In this document: positions 27,507 through 37,926 of the stretch, one piece after another
How the letters are laid out: each line of letters begins with the position of its first letter
How positions within the stretch are numbered: the first letter of the stretch is position 1
Assembly (NCBI RefSeq): GCF_015209725.1
Contig: NZ_CP063656.1
Coordinates: forward strand, 2,649,001 to 2,713,000
DNA: 64,000 nucleotides
DNA from: Lysobacter ciconiae
Lineage (GTDB): Bacteria; Pseudomonadota; Gammaproteobacteria; Xanthomonadales; Xanthomonadaceae
Direction of reading: 5' to 3'
Position numbers and translations under genes: made by a program
The notes under the pieces: model-generated
Databases searched by the model: none
Told to the model about the DNA's origin: nothing
What the model saw: only the letters and a program-made list of their open reading frames with translations

Positions 27507-28657
27507 GCGCCCGGACGGCCACTGGCCGGAACTGCCGCGAGCGGATTCTCCCGCCCCGCAATCGCCTCGGACAGCTGGTACACCGCCATCGCGTAGTGCT
27601 TGGAGATGTTGTAGCGGGTGATCGCGTAGAAGTTCTGGTAGCCCAGCCAGTACTCCGGCCCGTTCACGCCGTCCAGGTTGAGCAGGGTCGCGTTGCCGGG
27701 ACCGGCGATGGGCGTCTGCGGTTTGTAACCCCGTGCAGCCAGCTGCTCCAGCGTGTAGCGCGGCTCCAGACCTTCCGGCTCGAACGCCGCGGCACCCTTG
27801 GCCCGCACCGCTCGCGAGACGATCGGCTCGCCGCGCTTCCAGCCGCCCTTCTTGACGAAGTAGTTGGCGACCGAGGCGAACACGTCATCGAGGTTGTTGA
27901 ACAGGTCGACCTTGCCGTCGCCATTGCCGTCCACGGCGTAGTCGCGGTAGCTGGACGGCATGAACTGGCCCCAGCCCATCGCCCCGGCGTAGCTGCCCTT
28001 GAGCGCGGTCACGTCGAAGCCGTTTTCCTTGCCCATGGCGAACAGCTGGGCGAGCTCGTCGCGGAAGAACTGCTCGCGGTTGTTCTCGCGCTCGATCCGG
28101 CCTGGCTCGTTGGTGCGCGGATAGGCGAACGCGAGGGTATAGAGCGCGTCCACCACCGGATAACTGCCGGTGTTGCCGCCGTAGCTGGTTTCCACGCCGA
28201 TGATGGCGACGATGATCTCCGCCGGGACGCCGTACTGCGCCTCGACCTTGTCCAGCGCGGCGCGGTGCTTGGCGAGGAACGCCTTGCCGGCGGTGATGCG
28301 CTGCTGGGAGATGAAGATCGGCCGGTAGTCCTTCCACGGCTTGGCCTCGGCCGGCCGCGACATGGCCGCGATGATGCCCTCGCGCATCTGCGCCTTGGCC
28401 ATCACCGAAGTGATGTAGGCGGCATCGACGTCGTACTTGGCCGAGGTGGTGCGGATGAACTCGGGTACCGCGACCGCGATCGGCTGCGCGTTGGACACCA
28501 CCGGCTGGCTCGGCGGCTTCGGCGGGGAGGTCTCGTCGGGCACCAAGATAGTGGACGCGGAGGAAGGCTTGTCAGTGGGCTGGACGGGCGTGGCGCAGGC
28601 GACCAGGGCGAACGGGAGCGCACATAGCAGGGCGCGGCTGGCAAGGGTTCGGCTCAT
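27503..28657 (-). CDS. mltB: Membrane-bound lytic murein transglycosylase B
   Basis: A 384-residue lipoprotein (lipobox LVAC, C21) of the MltB family. The catalytic glutamate is E156 in IIGVETSYGGNTGSYPV; the block GAMGWGQFMPSSYRDYAVDG further on is diagnostic. The enzyme cleaves murein between MurNAc and GlcNAc with 1,6-anhydro ring formation. The start at 28657 gives a normal lipoprotein signal; an open frame of 43 codons upstream lacks one. It overlaps rlpA at its 3' end. Confidence 0.95.
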   Translation of the reverse strand: MSRTLASRALLCALPFALVACATPVQPTDKPSSASTILVPDETSPPKPPSQPVVSNAQPIAVAVPEFIRTTSAKYDVDAAYITSVMAKAQMREGIIAAMSRPAEAKPWKDYRPIFISQQRITAGKAFLAKHRAALDKVEAQYGVPAEIIVAIIGVETSYGGNTGSYPVVDALYTLAFAYPRTNEPGRIERENNREQFFRDELAQLFAMGKENGFDVTALKGSYAGAMGWGQFMPSSYRDYAVDGNGDGKVDLFNNLDDVFASVANYFVKKGGWKRGEPIVSRAVRAKGAAAFEPEGLEPRYTLEQLAARGYKPQTPIAGPGNATLLNLDGVNGPEYWLGYQNFYAITRYNISKHYAMAVYQLSEAIAGRENPLAAVPASGRPGA

Positions 28658-28757
28658 CTGGATGAGGTTAGCACTTGTTCGCAAAGGCCTGAACCGCTCG
28701 CGCAGCATCGACGGCGTCCAGTCAGCCTGTGTTGTTGAAGCATCCGGGCCGCGCTTT

Positions 28758-29870
28758 TCAGTGCCCGTGGACCGGCCGGTGGGCACGCACCGCCATCACC
28801 ACGCCCATCCCGGCCAGAAGCGACACCGCCGAGGTGCCGCCATAGCTGAGCAGCGGCATCGGCACGCCAACCACCGGCAGCATCCCGGCAACCATGCCGC
28901 CGTTGACCACCACGTAGACAAAGAACGCCAGCCCGAGCGCGCCGGTCAGCAGCCGCGAATACCCGTCGCGCGCCTGCGCCGATACCCACAGGCAGCGCCC
29001 GACCACGAACAGGTACAGGCCCAGCGTGATTGCCACGCCGATCCAGCCGAACTCCTCGCTGAGCACGGCGAAGATGAAGTCGGTGGTGTGCTCGGGAATG
29101 TAGTTCAGGTGCGACTGGCTGCCATCGCCCCAGCCCTTGCCGGTCAAGCCGCCGCCACCGATGGCGATCTTGGACTGGATGATGTTCCAGCCCGCGCCCA
29201 GCGGATCGCGCTCGGGATCCAGGAACATCAGGATGCGGTCCTTCTGGTAGGGCATGAACATCCAGAACCACGCCGCCGGCGCGGCCACCGCGATGCTTCC
29301 CGCCGCGGCAACGAACCACCACCACGACAGGCCGGCCAGGTAGAGCACGAACGCCCCGCTGATGCCGACCAGCAAGGCCGTGCCCAAGTCCGGTTGCAGC
29401 AGGACCAGCCCGGTCGGCAGCCCGATCAGGACCATCGCCACCACGGTCGCGCGGAAGGACGGCGGCAACGGACCACGGTTGAGTTGCCAGGCCACCATCA
29501 TCGGCAGGCTCAGCTTGAGCACCTCGGCCGGCTGGAAGTAGAACACTCCCAGGTTGATCCAGTGCCCGCCGTGGCGGCCCTGGCCGATGAACAACACGAT
29601 CAGCAGGGGCACGATCGTCGCGGCGTAGGCCAGCGGCGTCCAGTTGCGCAGTTGCAGCGGCGATACCCGCGAGAGCAGCCACATCACGCCCAGACCGATG
29701 ACAAAGCGCGAGGCCTGCGCCATCACCAGCGCCTCGGACTTGCCGCCGGCGCTGTAGAGCACGGCCAGGCCGATGCCCATCAGCGCCAGCAGGGCGGCCA
29801 GCAACGGCAGGTCAAGGGTGCGCGTGAAGCGCGCAATCATATCCAGCAGCCAGCGCAGGATCGTCCTCAT
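28758..29870 (-). CDS. rodA: Rod-shape SEDS glycosyltransferase RodA
   Basis: A 370-residue SEDS-family polymerase with ten or so membrane helices. Recognisable family sequence includes QPDLGTALLV in the middle and LPVVGVPMPLLSYGGTS in the C-terminal part. With PBP2 (mrdA), whose stop overlaps its start by ATGA, it polymerises glycan for lateral wall growth under MreB guidance. The order mrdA then rodA is reading order on the minus strand. Confidence 0.96.
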   Translation of the reverse strand: MRTILRWLLDMIARFTRTLDLPLLAALLALMGIGLAVLYSAGGKSEALVMAQASRFVIGLGVMWLLSRVSPLQLRNWTPLAYAATIVPLLIVLFIGQGRHGGHWINLGVFYFQPAEVLKLSLPMMVAWQLNRGPLPPSFRATVVAMVLIGLPTGLVLLQPDLGTALLVGISGAFVLYLAGLSWWWFVAAAGSIAVAAPAAWFWMFMPYQKDRILMFLDPERDPLGAGWNIIQSKIAIGGGGLTGKGWGDGSQSHLNYIPEHTTDFIFAVLSEEFGWIGVAITLGLYLFVVGRCLWVSAQARDGYSRLLTGALGLAFFVYVVVNGGMVAGMLPVVGVPMPLLSYGGTSAVSLLAGMGVVMAVRAHRPVHGH

Positions 29871-31906
29871 TGCGCCGGGTCCGTGGTGGAGTCAGCCGCG
29901 GCTTCGGCGTCCGCGCCCGCTTCCGTCGCAGCCTCGGCATCGTCCGCGCCCGCTTCCGTCGCAGCCTCGGCATCGTCCGCGTCCCGGGCCATCTCCACCG
30001 CCGCCTCCAGCGGATCGGTCACCACATCGTCGGTGGGCTCCATGCCCTCGGGCATCTTGCCCAGCAACCACGCATCGAAGATCGTGCGGGCGATGGGCGC
30101 GGCCGCGCTGCCGCCGTAACCGCCGTGCTCCACCACCACCGCCACCGCGATCTGCGGATCCTCGGCCGGGGCGTAGCCGGTGAACAGCGCGGTATGGCGC
30201 AGGTGGTAGGGCAGCGTGTGCGGGTTGAGGCTGATGTTGCCCTTGCGGCTGGAGCGCTGAGCGGTACCGGTCTTGCCGGCCATCGTGTACGACGCGCCAA
30301 TGGCCATGCGGCGGGCGGTGCCGCCGGGCCCGTTGATCGTGGCGATCATGCCCTCTTGCACCGCGCGCAGGTTGGCCGGCTTGTCGGTGATCCGGTGGCT
30401 GGGCGTAGGCGGCAGGTCCTGCCACGGCGACTCGTAGCCGTCGCGGCGCGACTGCAGCAGGCGCAGCTCGTGCAGGTCGCCGCCGTTGGCGACCGCCGCG
30501 GTGGAGCGGGCGATCTGCAAGGCGGTGGCGATCCAGTAGCCCTGCCCGATCCCGGAGATCACCGTCTCGCCCGGGTACCAGGACTCCTTGCTGATGGTCC
30601 GCTTGTACTCCCGCGAGGGCACCACGCCGGCGTTCTCGCCCAGCAGGTCGATGCCGCTCTTCTCGCCGAACCCATAGAGGTGCATGTACTCGGAGAGCCG
30701 GTCGATGCCCAGGTCCAGGGCGAGCTTGTAGTAGTAGGTGTTGACCGAGCGGGAGATCGAATCGCGCAGGTCCGTCCAGCCGTGGCCGCCGCCGGAGGCA
30801 TCGCGGTAGCCGCGCGCCTGGCCGGGGATGCGGAACTCGCCGGTGGAGAGGATGCGGTCGGACGGCGTGCGCAATCCGCTGTCGAGCCCGGCCAGCGCCA
30901 TCACCGGCTTGATCGTCGAACCCGGCGGGCCACCGCCGAGCACATTGCGGTTGAACAGCGGGCGCGAGGGGTTGTTGATCAGGCCGTTGTAGTCGGCGTG
31001 GGAGATGCCATTGACGAACAGGTTGGTGTCATACGAGGGCAGGCTGACCATCGCCAGCACCTGGCCGGTTTTGGTATCCACCGCGATTGCCGAGCCGTCG
31101 GCATCGCCGAACGCCGCCACCATCGCGCGCTGCAGGTCCAGGTCCACCGACAGGCGCAGGTCCGCGCCGGGCACCGCCGGCACCCGGCCAACGATCCGCA
31201 TCGGCCGGCCGTCGACGTTGGTCTCGACCTTCTCGTAGCCCAGCTTGCCGCGCAGCGCCTCCTCGTAGGAGCGCTCCAGCCCGGTCTTGCCGGTGTGGCT
31301 GAACACGCTGCCCGCCTCGCCCATCTCGGCCAGGTCGGCCTCGTCGATGCGGCCGACGTAGCCGATCACGTGGGCGAACAGCTCGCCGTGCAGGTAGCGG
31401 CGCTGCAGGTAGGAGACCACCTCCACGCCGGGGTATTTCCAGCGGTCCACCGCCAGCCGCGCCAGTTCGTCGGGCTTCACCCGCAGCTTGAGGATGATCG
31501 GCTTGTAGCTGCGGGTGACCTTGCGCGCGGCGAGGAAGTCCTCGATCTCCTGCTCGGACAGGTCGATGATGCCGGCCAGCCCGGGCAGCCAGTCTTCCGG
31601 ATCACCGGCTTCGCGCGGGGTGACCTCCAGGCGGAACGCGGGCACGTTGTCGGCCAGGATGCGGCCCTTGCGGTCGTAGATCAGCCCGCGGCCGGGCACC
31701 ACCGGGCGCAGCTTGATCCGGTTCTGCTCCGCGCGCGTGGCGTACTCGTCGTGATGCCAGACCTGCAGGCGGTAGTAGCCCAGCGCCAGTCCCGACAGGA
31801 CCAGGGTCACGCCGATGAAAGCGATGATCACGCGGGTGCGGAAGTGGCGGACTTCGGCCGCGGCGTCCTTGAGCACGCGCCGTGGGCGGCGCCGGATCGG
31901 GCGCAC
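29867..31906 (-). CDS. mrdA: Penicillin-binding protein 2, rod-shape transpeptidase
   Basis: A 679-residue class B penicillin-binding protein. One membrane helix (about 24-45) precedes the pedestal domain (~65-250) and the transpeptidase with S330-T-I-K333 (GGPPGSTIKP), the SVN-type motif in SRSVNTYYYK and KTGT in MAGKTGTAQR. It cross-links new strands made by RodA. The start codon is GTG with AGGAG 7 bases upstream. The last ~40 residues are an acidic Ala/Glu/Asp tail built partly from a 33-base tandem duplication (29910-29975), absent from standard PBP2. Confidence 0.96.
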   Translation of the reverse strand: MRPIRRRPRRVLKDAAAEVRHFRTRVIIAFIGVTLVLSGLALGYYRLQVWHHDEYATRAEQNRIKLRPVVPGRGLIYDRKGRILADNVPAFRLEVTPREAGDPEDWLPGLAGIIDLSEQEIEDFLAARKVTRSYKPIILKLRVKPDELARLAVDRWKYPGVEVVSYLQRRYLHGELFAHVIGYVGRIDEADLAEMGEAGSVFSHTGKTGLERSYEEALRGKLGYEKVETNVDGRPMRIVGRVPAVPGADLRLSVDLDLQRAMVAAFGDADGSAIAVDTKTGQVLAMVSLPSYDTNLFVNGISHADYNGLINNPSRPLFNRNVLGGGPPGSTIKPVMALAGLDSGLRTPSDRILSTGEFRIPGQARGYRDASGGGHGWTDLRDSISRSVNTYYYKLALDLGIDRLSEYMHLYGFGEKSGIDLLGENAGVVPSREYKRTISKESWYPGETVISGIGQGYWIATALQIARSTAAVANGGDLHELRLLQSRRDGYESPWQDLPPTPSHRITDKPANLRAVQEGMIATINGPGGTARRMAIGASYTMAGKTGTAQRSSRKGNISLNPHTLPYHLRHTALFTGYAPAEDPQIAVAVVVEHGGYGGSAAAPIARTIFDAWLLGKMPEGMEPTDDVVTDPLEAAVEMARDADDAEAATEAGADDAEAATEAGADAEAAADSTTDPAQ
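29910..29975 (-). repeat. Two perfect 33-bp tandem repeats in the mrdA tail
   Basis: Two identical 33-base units (29910-29942 and 29943-29975) lie head to tail, with the start of a third beyond. Each encodes 11 residues, DDAEAATEAGA-like, so the frame is kept. Such units gain or lose copies by slippage; the tail length of PBP2 may therefore vary between strains. Confidence 0.9.
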
Positions 31907-31909
31907 TTC

Positions 31910-32395
31910 TCAGCTCCTGCGCCAGCTGCCCAGACGCAGCGCGTCCAGCAGCAGGAACACCGGCGGCCACAACGCCATCCCGGTCAGCGGTGCCAGCCAG
32001 AACATCGCCGGCAGCGAGGGAATGCCGAGGGCCACATGCACCGCGGCGACCACGATGCGGTCATTGAGCAACAGGCCGCCGATCGCCAGCGCCTGCTGCC
32101 ACAGCGGAAAGAAGCGCAGGCGCGCGCGGAAACGCTGGATGATGAAGGTCATCACCACCAGCCGCAGTGCCTGCTCGCCGAGCAGGCCGCCAAAGGTGAT
32201 GTCGGCCAGAACGCCGGCCAGGAACGCGAACCCCAGCCCCACGCGCTCGGGATCCTCGATCACCCAGTAGGCGACCACCAGGGCCAGCCAGTACGGGCGC
32301 AGGCCCTGCAGCAGCAGCGGCAGCGGCAACAGGCCCAGCAGCAGGGCGGCGACGATGCTGGCCGGCAGCAGCCACGGCTGGTAGCGACGGGTCAC
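31910..32395 (-). CDS. mreD: Rod-shape-determining membrane protein MreD
   Basis: A 161-residue, strongly hydrophobic protein with five or six membrane helices, the size of MreD. The blocks LRPYWLALVVAYW, AGVLADITFGGLLGEQAL and a final basic helix are characteristic. It links the cytoskeletal MreBC module to RodA-PBP2. It overlaps mreC by ATGA and ends three bases before the mrdA start, so mreC-mreD-mrdA-rodA are translationally linked. Confidence 0.93.
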   Translation of the reverse strand: MTRRYQPWLLPASIVAALLLGLLPLPLLLQGLRPYWLALVVAYWVIEDPERVGLGFAFLAGVLADITFGGLLGEQALRLVVMTFIIQRFRARLRFFPLWQQALAIGGLLLNDRIVVAAVHVALGIPSLPAMFWLAPLTGMALWPPVFLLLDALRLGSWRRS

Positions 32396-33399
32396 CGCCG
32401 GTCACCGGAGGCGGGGGCGGCCGCCGGTACGGGCGGCGCATCCGGGGCGGACTTCGGTGCAGCGTCCGCGGTGCCGTTCGCGGCGCCAGGAGCAACGTCC
32501 GGCGCTTCTTCCGCATCGCCGTCCAGGGAATCGCTTCCGGTGGCCCATGACCGCTCGTCCGGACCGCCGCGCAGCAGGAGTACGTCGCGGCCACGATCCA
32601 GCTGCGCTGCCGGCATCACCTCGCCGATCAGGAACGCGCGGCTGTCATCGGGCTGCAGGGACACGATCGTCCCCACCGGGAAGCCGGCGACGAAGCGCCC
32701 GCCCAGCCCGGAGGTCAGCAGGCGGTCACCGACCTTGACGTCACTGGACAACGGGATGCTGTGCAGGCGCAGCATGTCGCTGCGTCCCTCGCCGTAGGCC
32801 ACCAGGCGAACGCCGTTGCGCTCGATCGCCACCGGCACCGCGTGCGCCGCGTCGGTGACCAGCAGCACGGTGGCCACCGCCGGCTGCACGTCGATGATCT
32901 GGCCCAGCAACCCGCCGGCGTCGATCACGCTCTGGCCCAGGCGGACCGACTCGTTGCTGCCCGCGCCCAGCACCAGCCGTTGCCGGGTGGGGTCCAGGTC
33001 GATGTCCAGGATCGGCGCCAGCTGCACGTCCAGCTGGTTGTTGTGGGCCGCATCGAGCAGTCCGCGCAGGCGCGTGTTGTCAGAGGCGAGCGTCTGCAGC
33101 CGGGCCATGCGCGCGCTGTTGACCAGCAGCTCGTTGCGCAGGCGGCGGTTGTCCTCGGTCAACTGGCGCATCGTGCCGGCGTCGTCGTACAGGCGGGTGA
33201 TCGCCCGGCCCGGCCAGCCCGCGGCGATCCACAGCGGCTGCACCAGCAAGGTGGCGTGCCCGCGGGCCTGGCTCAGCCAGCCGCCGCGGTGGTCCAGCAC
33301 GATCAGCACCACCGCCAGCGCCAGGTAGGCCGACAGCCACAGCGTTGCGGACACGTCGCCTGGACGGTTCGGAGTCGAAGGGCTGGCGTAGGAGCGCAA
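32392..33399 (-). CDS. mreC: Rod-shape-determining protein MreC
   Basis: A 335-residue bitopic protein: cytoplasmic head, membrane helix at about 18-36 (LSAYLALAVVLIVLDHRGGW), coiled coil at ~75-115, then the two beta domains (~120-275) ending in a Pro/Ala-rich tail. MreC scaffolds the elongation complex and activates PBP2. The start appears to be TTG at 33399, which matches the family N-terminus; GTG at residue 16 is an alternative. The 135 bases to mreB hold no gene. Confidence 0.93.
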   Translation of the reverse strand: MRSYASPSTPNRPGDVSATLWLSAYLALAVVLIVLDHRGGWLSQARGHATLLVQPLWIAAGWPGRAITRLYDDAGTMRQLTEDNRRLRNELLVNSARMARLQTLASDNTRLRGLLDAAHNNQLDVQLAPILDIDLDPTRQRLVLGAGSNESVRLGQSVIDAGGLLGQIIDVQPAVATVLLVTDAAHAVPVAIERNGVRLVAYGEGRSDMLRLHSIPLSSDVKVGDRLLTSGLGGRFVAGFPVGTIVSLQPDDSRAFLIGEVMPAAQLDRGRDVLLLRGGPDERSWATGSDSLDGDAEEAPDVAPGAANGTADAAPKSAPDAPPVPAAAPASGDRR

Positions 33400-33534
33400 T
33401 GGAAGGGAAACCGGTTGATCTGGCGTGACGGACCGTCAATGGTGGCACAGGCCGCCGGTCCACCCGCCGCGGCATGCTCCGGTGTGGCGGCGATCAGGCA
33501 CGGCACCCAGACCGTGCCGGTCACCGCATCACCA

Positions 33535-35821
<2,287 letters not shown>

Positions 35822-35838
35822 CAGCACGCCGACGGCGC

Positions 35839-36630
35839 ATGCGAATCGACCGGTTTCCAGCGCGGTTCGCACTGCTTGCCGCACTGACGCTGGCGCTGGC
35901 GGGCTGTGGAATCCGGCAACTGGCGCGCGCCGAGGCCTTGGTGCCGGATCACGGTGGGCACGCCGTCAGGGTGCTGACGATCGGCAATGTGGCGCTCTAC
36001 GACTTCATGTCGGTACTGCCCGGCGGCGCAGGTGATCGTTGTCCGTTGGCTGAAGCCAGCTCCAAAAGGATCACGGTTCGCGGCTGCGGCAGCGATGCGC
36101 GGGAGATGCTGCCCTGGCTTGAGGCCTCGCTGCCTGCGATCGAGGCCTACCTTCGGGAGATTCACGTATCCCGGCTGCGGGTGTCCCTGCACCGGCCCGG
36201 CTCCAGGGTGCTGAAGAGGGGATGGCGATCGTCCGCACTGGACAACATGACGGTGGCGATGTCATTTCGCTACGCGCCGGGGAGCGAGCGACATGCGAGA
36301 TACGCGGTGCGCGTCCTGGCGCACGAGCTGACCCATGTCGCGCACAAGCGCAGACCCGCGCAGGGCGAATCAGAAGAGTATTTCGGCGCGATCGCCGAAT
36401 CGTGCGTTGAGTACGCCGTATTCGGGTCCACGTCTGGCTACGCATTCGAAACCGACGTGAAGGGAACGATCTCCGACGACTTTGACGACGCGCAACGGGA
36501 ATCGGCGACGGAGGCCCAGCGCGCTTACGGGTGGGTCATCGAGTTTGCGGGGGATGACGGAACCGTCCGCCAGCCCAACGGGCACTTTGAAGCGTTTTGT
36601 ACTGCAAGCATTGGAGTCAGCAGGGCATGA
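35839..36630 (+). CDS. Unrecognised lipoprotein with HExxH zinc-protease motif
   Basis: A 263-residue protein with a lipoprotein signal (hydrophobic 9-20, lipobox LAGC, C23). The only strong motif is LAHELTHVAHK (H162, E163, H166), with E187 twenty-one residues on in AIAESCVEY, the spacing of gluzincin metallopeptidases. No named family is recognised. Codon use is less GC-biased than its neighbours, suggesting recent gain. It follows the kinase by 17 bases and converges on another lipoprotein gene. A zinc-dependent activity at the envelope is inferred. Confidence 0.65.
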   Translation: MRIDRFPARFALLAALTLALAGCGIRQLARAEALVPDHGGHAVRVLTIGNVALYDFMSVLPGGAGDRCPLAEASSKRITVRGCGSDAREMLPWLEASLPAIEAYLREIHVSRLRVSLHRPGSRVLKRGWRSSALDNMTVAMSFRYAPGSERHARYAVRVLAHELTHVAHKRRPAQGESEEYFGAIAESCVEYAVFGSTSGYAFETDVKGTISDDFDDAQRESATEAQRAYGWVIEFAGDDGTVRQPNGHFEAFCTASIGVSRA

Positions 36631-36688
36631 GCATCGCGGGGGTCGCAACAAAGGCAAATTGCGCGACGCAACTCCGACGACCCGGCAC

Positions 36689-37468
36689 TTAGTTCCAGCC
36701 GGGCATCCGCTCCGGATCCAGGCCACCGACTTCGAATGAGGCGGTGCGTTTGCCGCCGGCTTTGACCGGGAACTCGATGCTGAGCACGCGCGCCTGTTTG
36801 GCCAGCTTCCAGAGAGTCTTCTCGTCCTCGACGAACATCGCGATCGCATCATCGGTGTCGGGGCGGCTGCCGGCCATGGAGCGCGGCTTTTCCCCGTCGA
36901 CGGTGACGGCGAGCTTGCAGCCCTTGTAGCAGTCGAAGTCACCGGCCTCCAGGACGAGGTAGCTGCTGCGGCCCCACTCGGGGTGGTCGCGGAAAATCAA
37001 TCGCACGGGCCGGGCGGCGGTGCCGTCGGTCTCGACGTTTTCACGCGCGTAGATCGCCGCCGACAGTTGCTCCTTCTTGCCGACCGGCTGGGTCTGGTAG
37101 GACCACAGCCCTGTCAGCCGCCGCGTCTCCCGTATCTCATTGGCTTTGGCCGCCGCCTCCTCGTGCCGACCGGCGATGCGTTCGGCGGCCGCGCTGTCGG
37201 GGTATTCGGCGATCAGCACGTCGCCGTGGGCCTTGGCCAGATCCCACTTGCCGGCATCGAACTGGGCGTCGAACTCGGCCGCCATCGCCTCGGCCTGGCG
37301 GTCCAGCGCGGCGGCCTGCTCGGTGCGGGCGATCTCGGGGTCGGGCTCGGGCTTGCACCCGCCAAGGAGCACCGCGCACGTCAGGGCGACGAGCATCGGC
37401 AATCCGCGCGTCACTTGCGGACCGGATTGCGGCGAGTGGTCGGCGGGCTCGAACGGCTTACAGGTCAT
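36689..37468 (-). CDS. Unknown lipoprotein
   Basis: A 259-residue protein with a lipobox (LLGGC, C38 from this start). An acidic Ala-rich helical part (about 40-105) is followed by a beta-rich domain (~115-259) with a cysteine pair at DCYKGC. No family is recognised. A later ATG at codon 25 (MLVALTCAVLLGGC) would also give a short lipoprotein signal, and neither start has a convincing ribosome site. It is convergent with the metalloprotease-like gene, 58 bases apart. Confidence 0.6.
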   Translation of the reverse strand: MTCKPFEPADHSPQSGPQVTRGLPMLVALTCAVLLGGCKPEPDPEIARTEQAAALDRQAEAMAAEFDAQFDAGKWDLAKAHGDVLIAEYPDSAAAERIAGRHEEAAAKANEIRETRRLTGLWSYQTQPVGKKEQLSAAIYARENVETDGTAARPVRLIFRDHPEWGRSSYLVLEAGDFDCYKGCKLAVTVDGEKPRSMAGSRPDTDDAIAMFVEDEKTLWKLAKQARVLSIEFPVKAGGKRTASFEVGGLDPERMPGWN

Positions 37469-37570
37469 TGCGGGGTTCTCTTTCAGTTCAGGACTCAAGC
37501 GTGCCTGATTTTCAGTGGTTCTTCCCGCATGCGACGGGGCCGCCGTGGCTCTATAGCGTCGATGGGATCT

Positions 37571-37855
37571 TTGGTTGGGGCTTTCGCGGGAGAGCCGGGG
37601 ATGAACGCCCTTGGGGCGAATGTCCCCCGGCACCAATGAAGCCGGTGCCTCCTCCTTTATTTCGCCCCAAGCGCATTCACCCCCGTCATGACGAGAACGC
37701 GGTAGTTGCAGGAGCGAGAATCCACCAGTTCCGGCGCGGTCTGTATGCCTTCCGGGCGAAGTAAAGGAGGAGGCCTGCGCCGCAGGCGGAGGCCGGGGGG
37801 ACATTCGCCCGGAAGGCATACAGGCCACGCCCCGCGAAAATCAACCGGATGAGCG
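37571..37855. repeat. Inverted pair of palindromic intergenic modules with covarying arms
   Basis: Two ~80-base modules lie head to head: module 1 at about 37601-37680 and module 2, reversed, at about 37740-37822. In the module orientation both read: outer arm, GGCGAATGTCCCCC, inner stem, CCTCCTCCTTTA, TTCGCC, outer arm. The outer arms differ between the modules (ACGCCCTTGG versus TATGCCTTCC) but each pairs with its own partner. Flanks share a further GGTTG and TTTCGCGGG. The reverse of the CCTCCTCCTTTA segment is TAAAGGAGGAGG, a perfect Shine-Dalgarno core. The whole 458-base gap 37469-37926 has no convincing gene. BIME/REP-like or structured RNA is inferred. Confidence 0.7.
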
Positions 37856-37926
37856 CGGAGACGAAAGCCGGATACAACGCGACCGCCCGGAGGCGGCCGC
37901 GAGGAGGACGTCCAATCAGCTGGCGA

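Noticed and set aside
37740..37877. Small leftward open frame through the 37.8-kb palindrome
   Set aside because: It simply reads through the inverted repeat arms and has no ribosome site or homologous domain.
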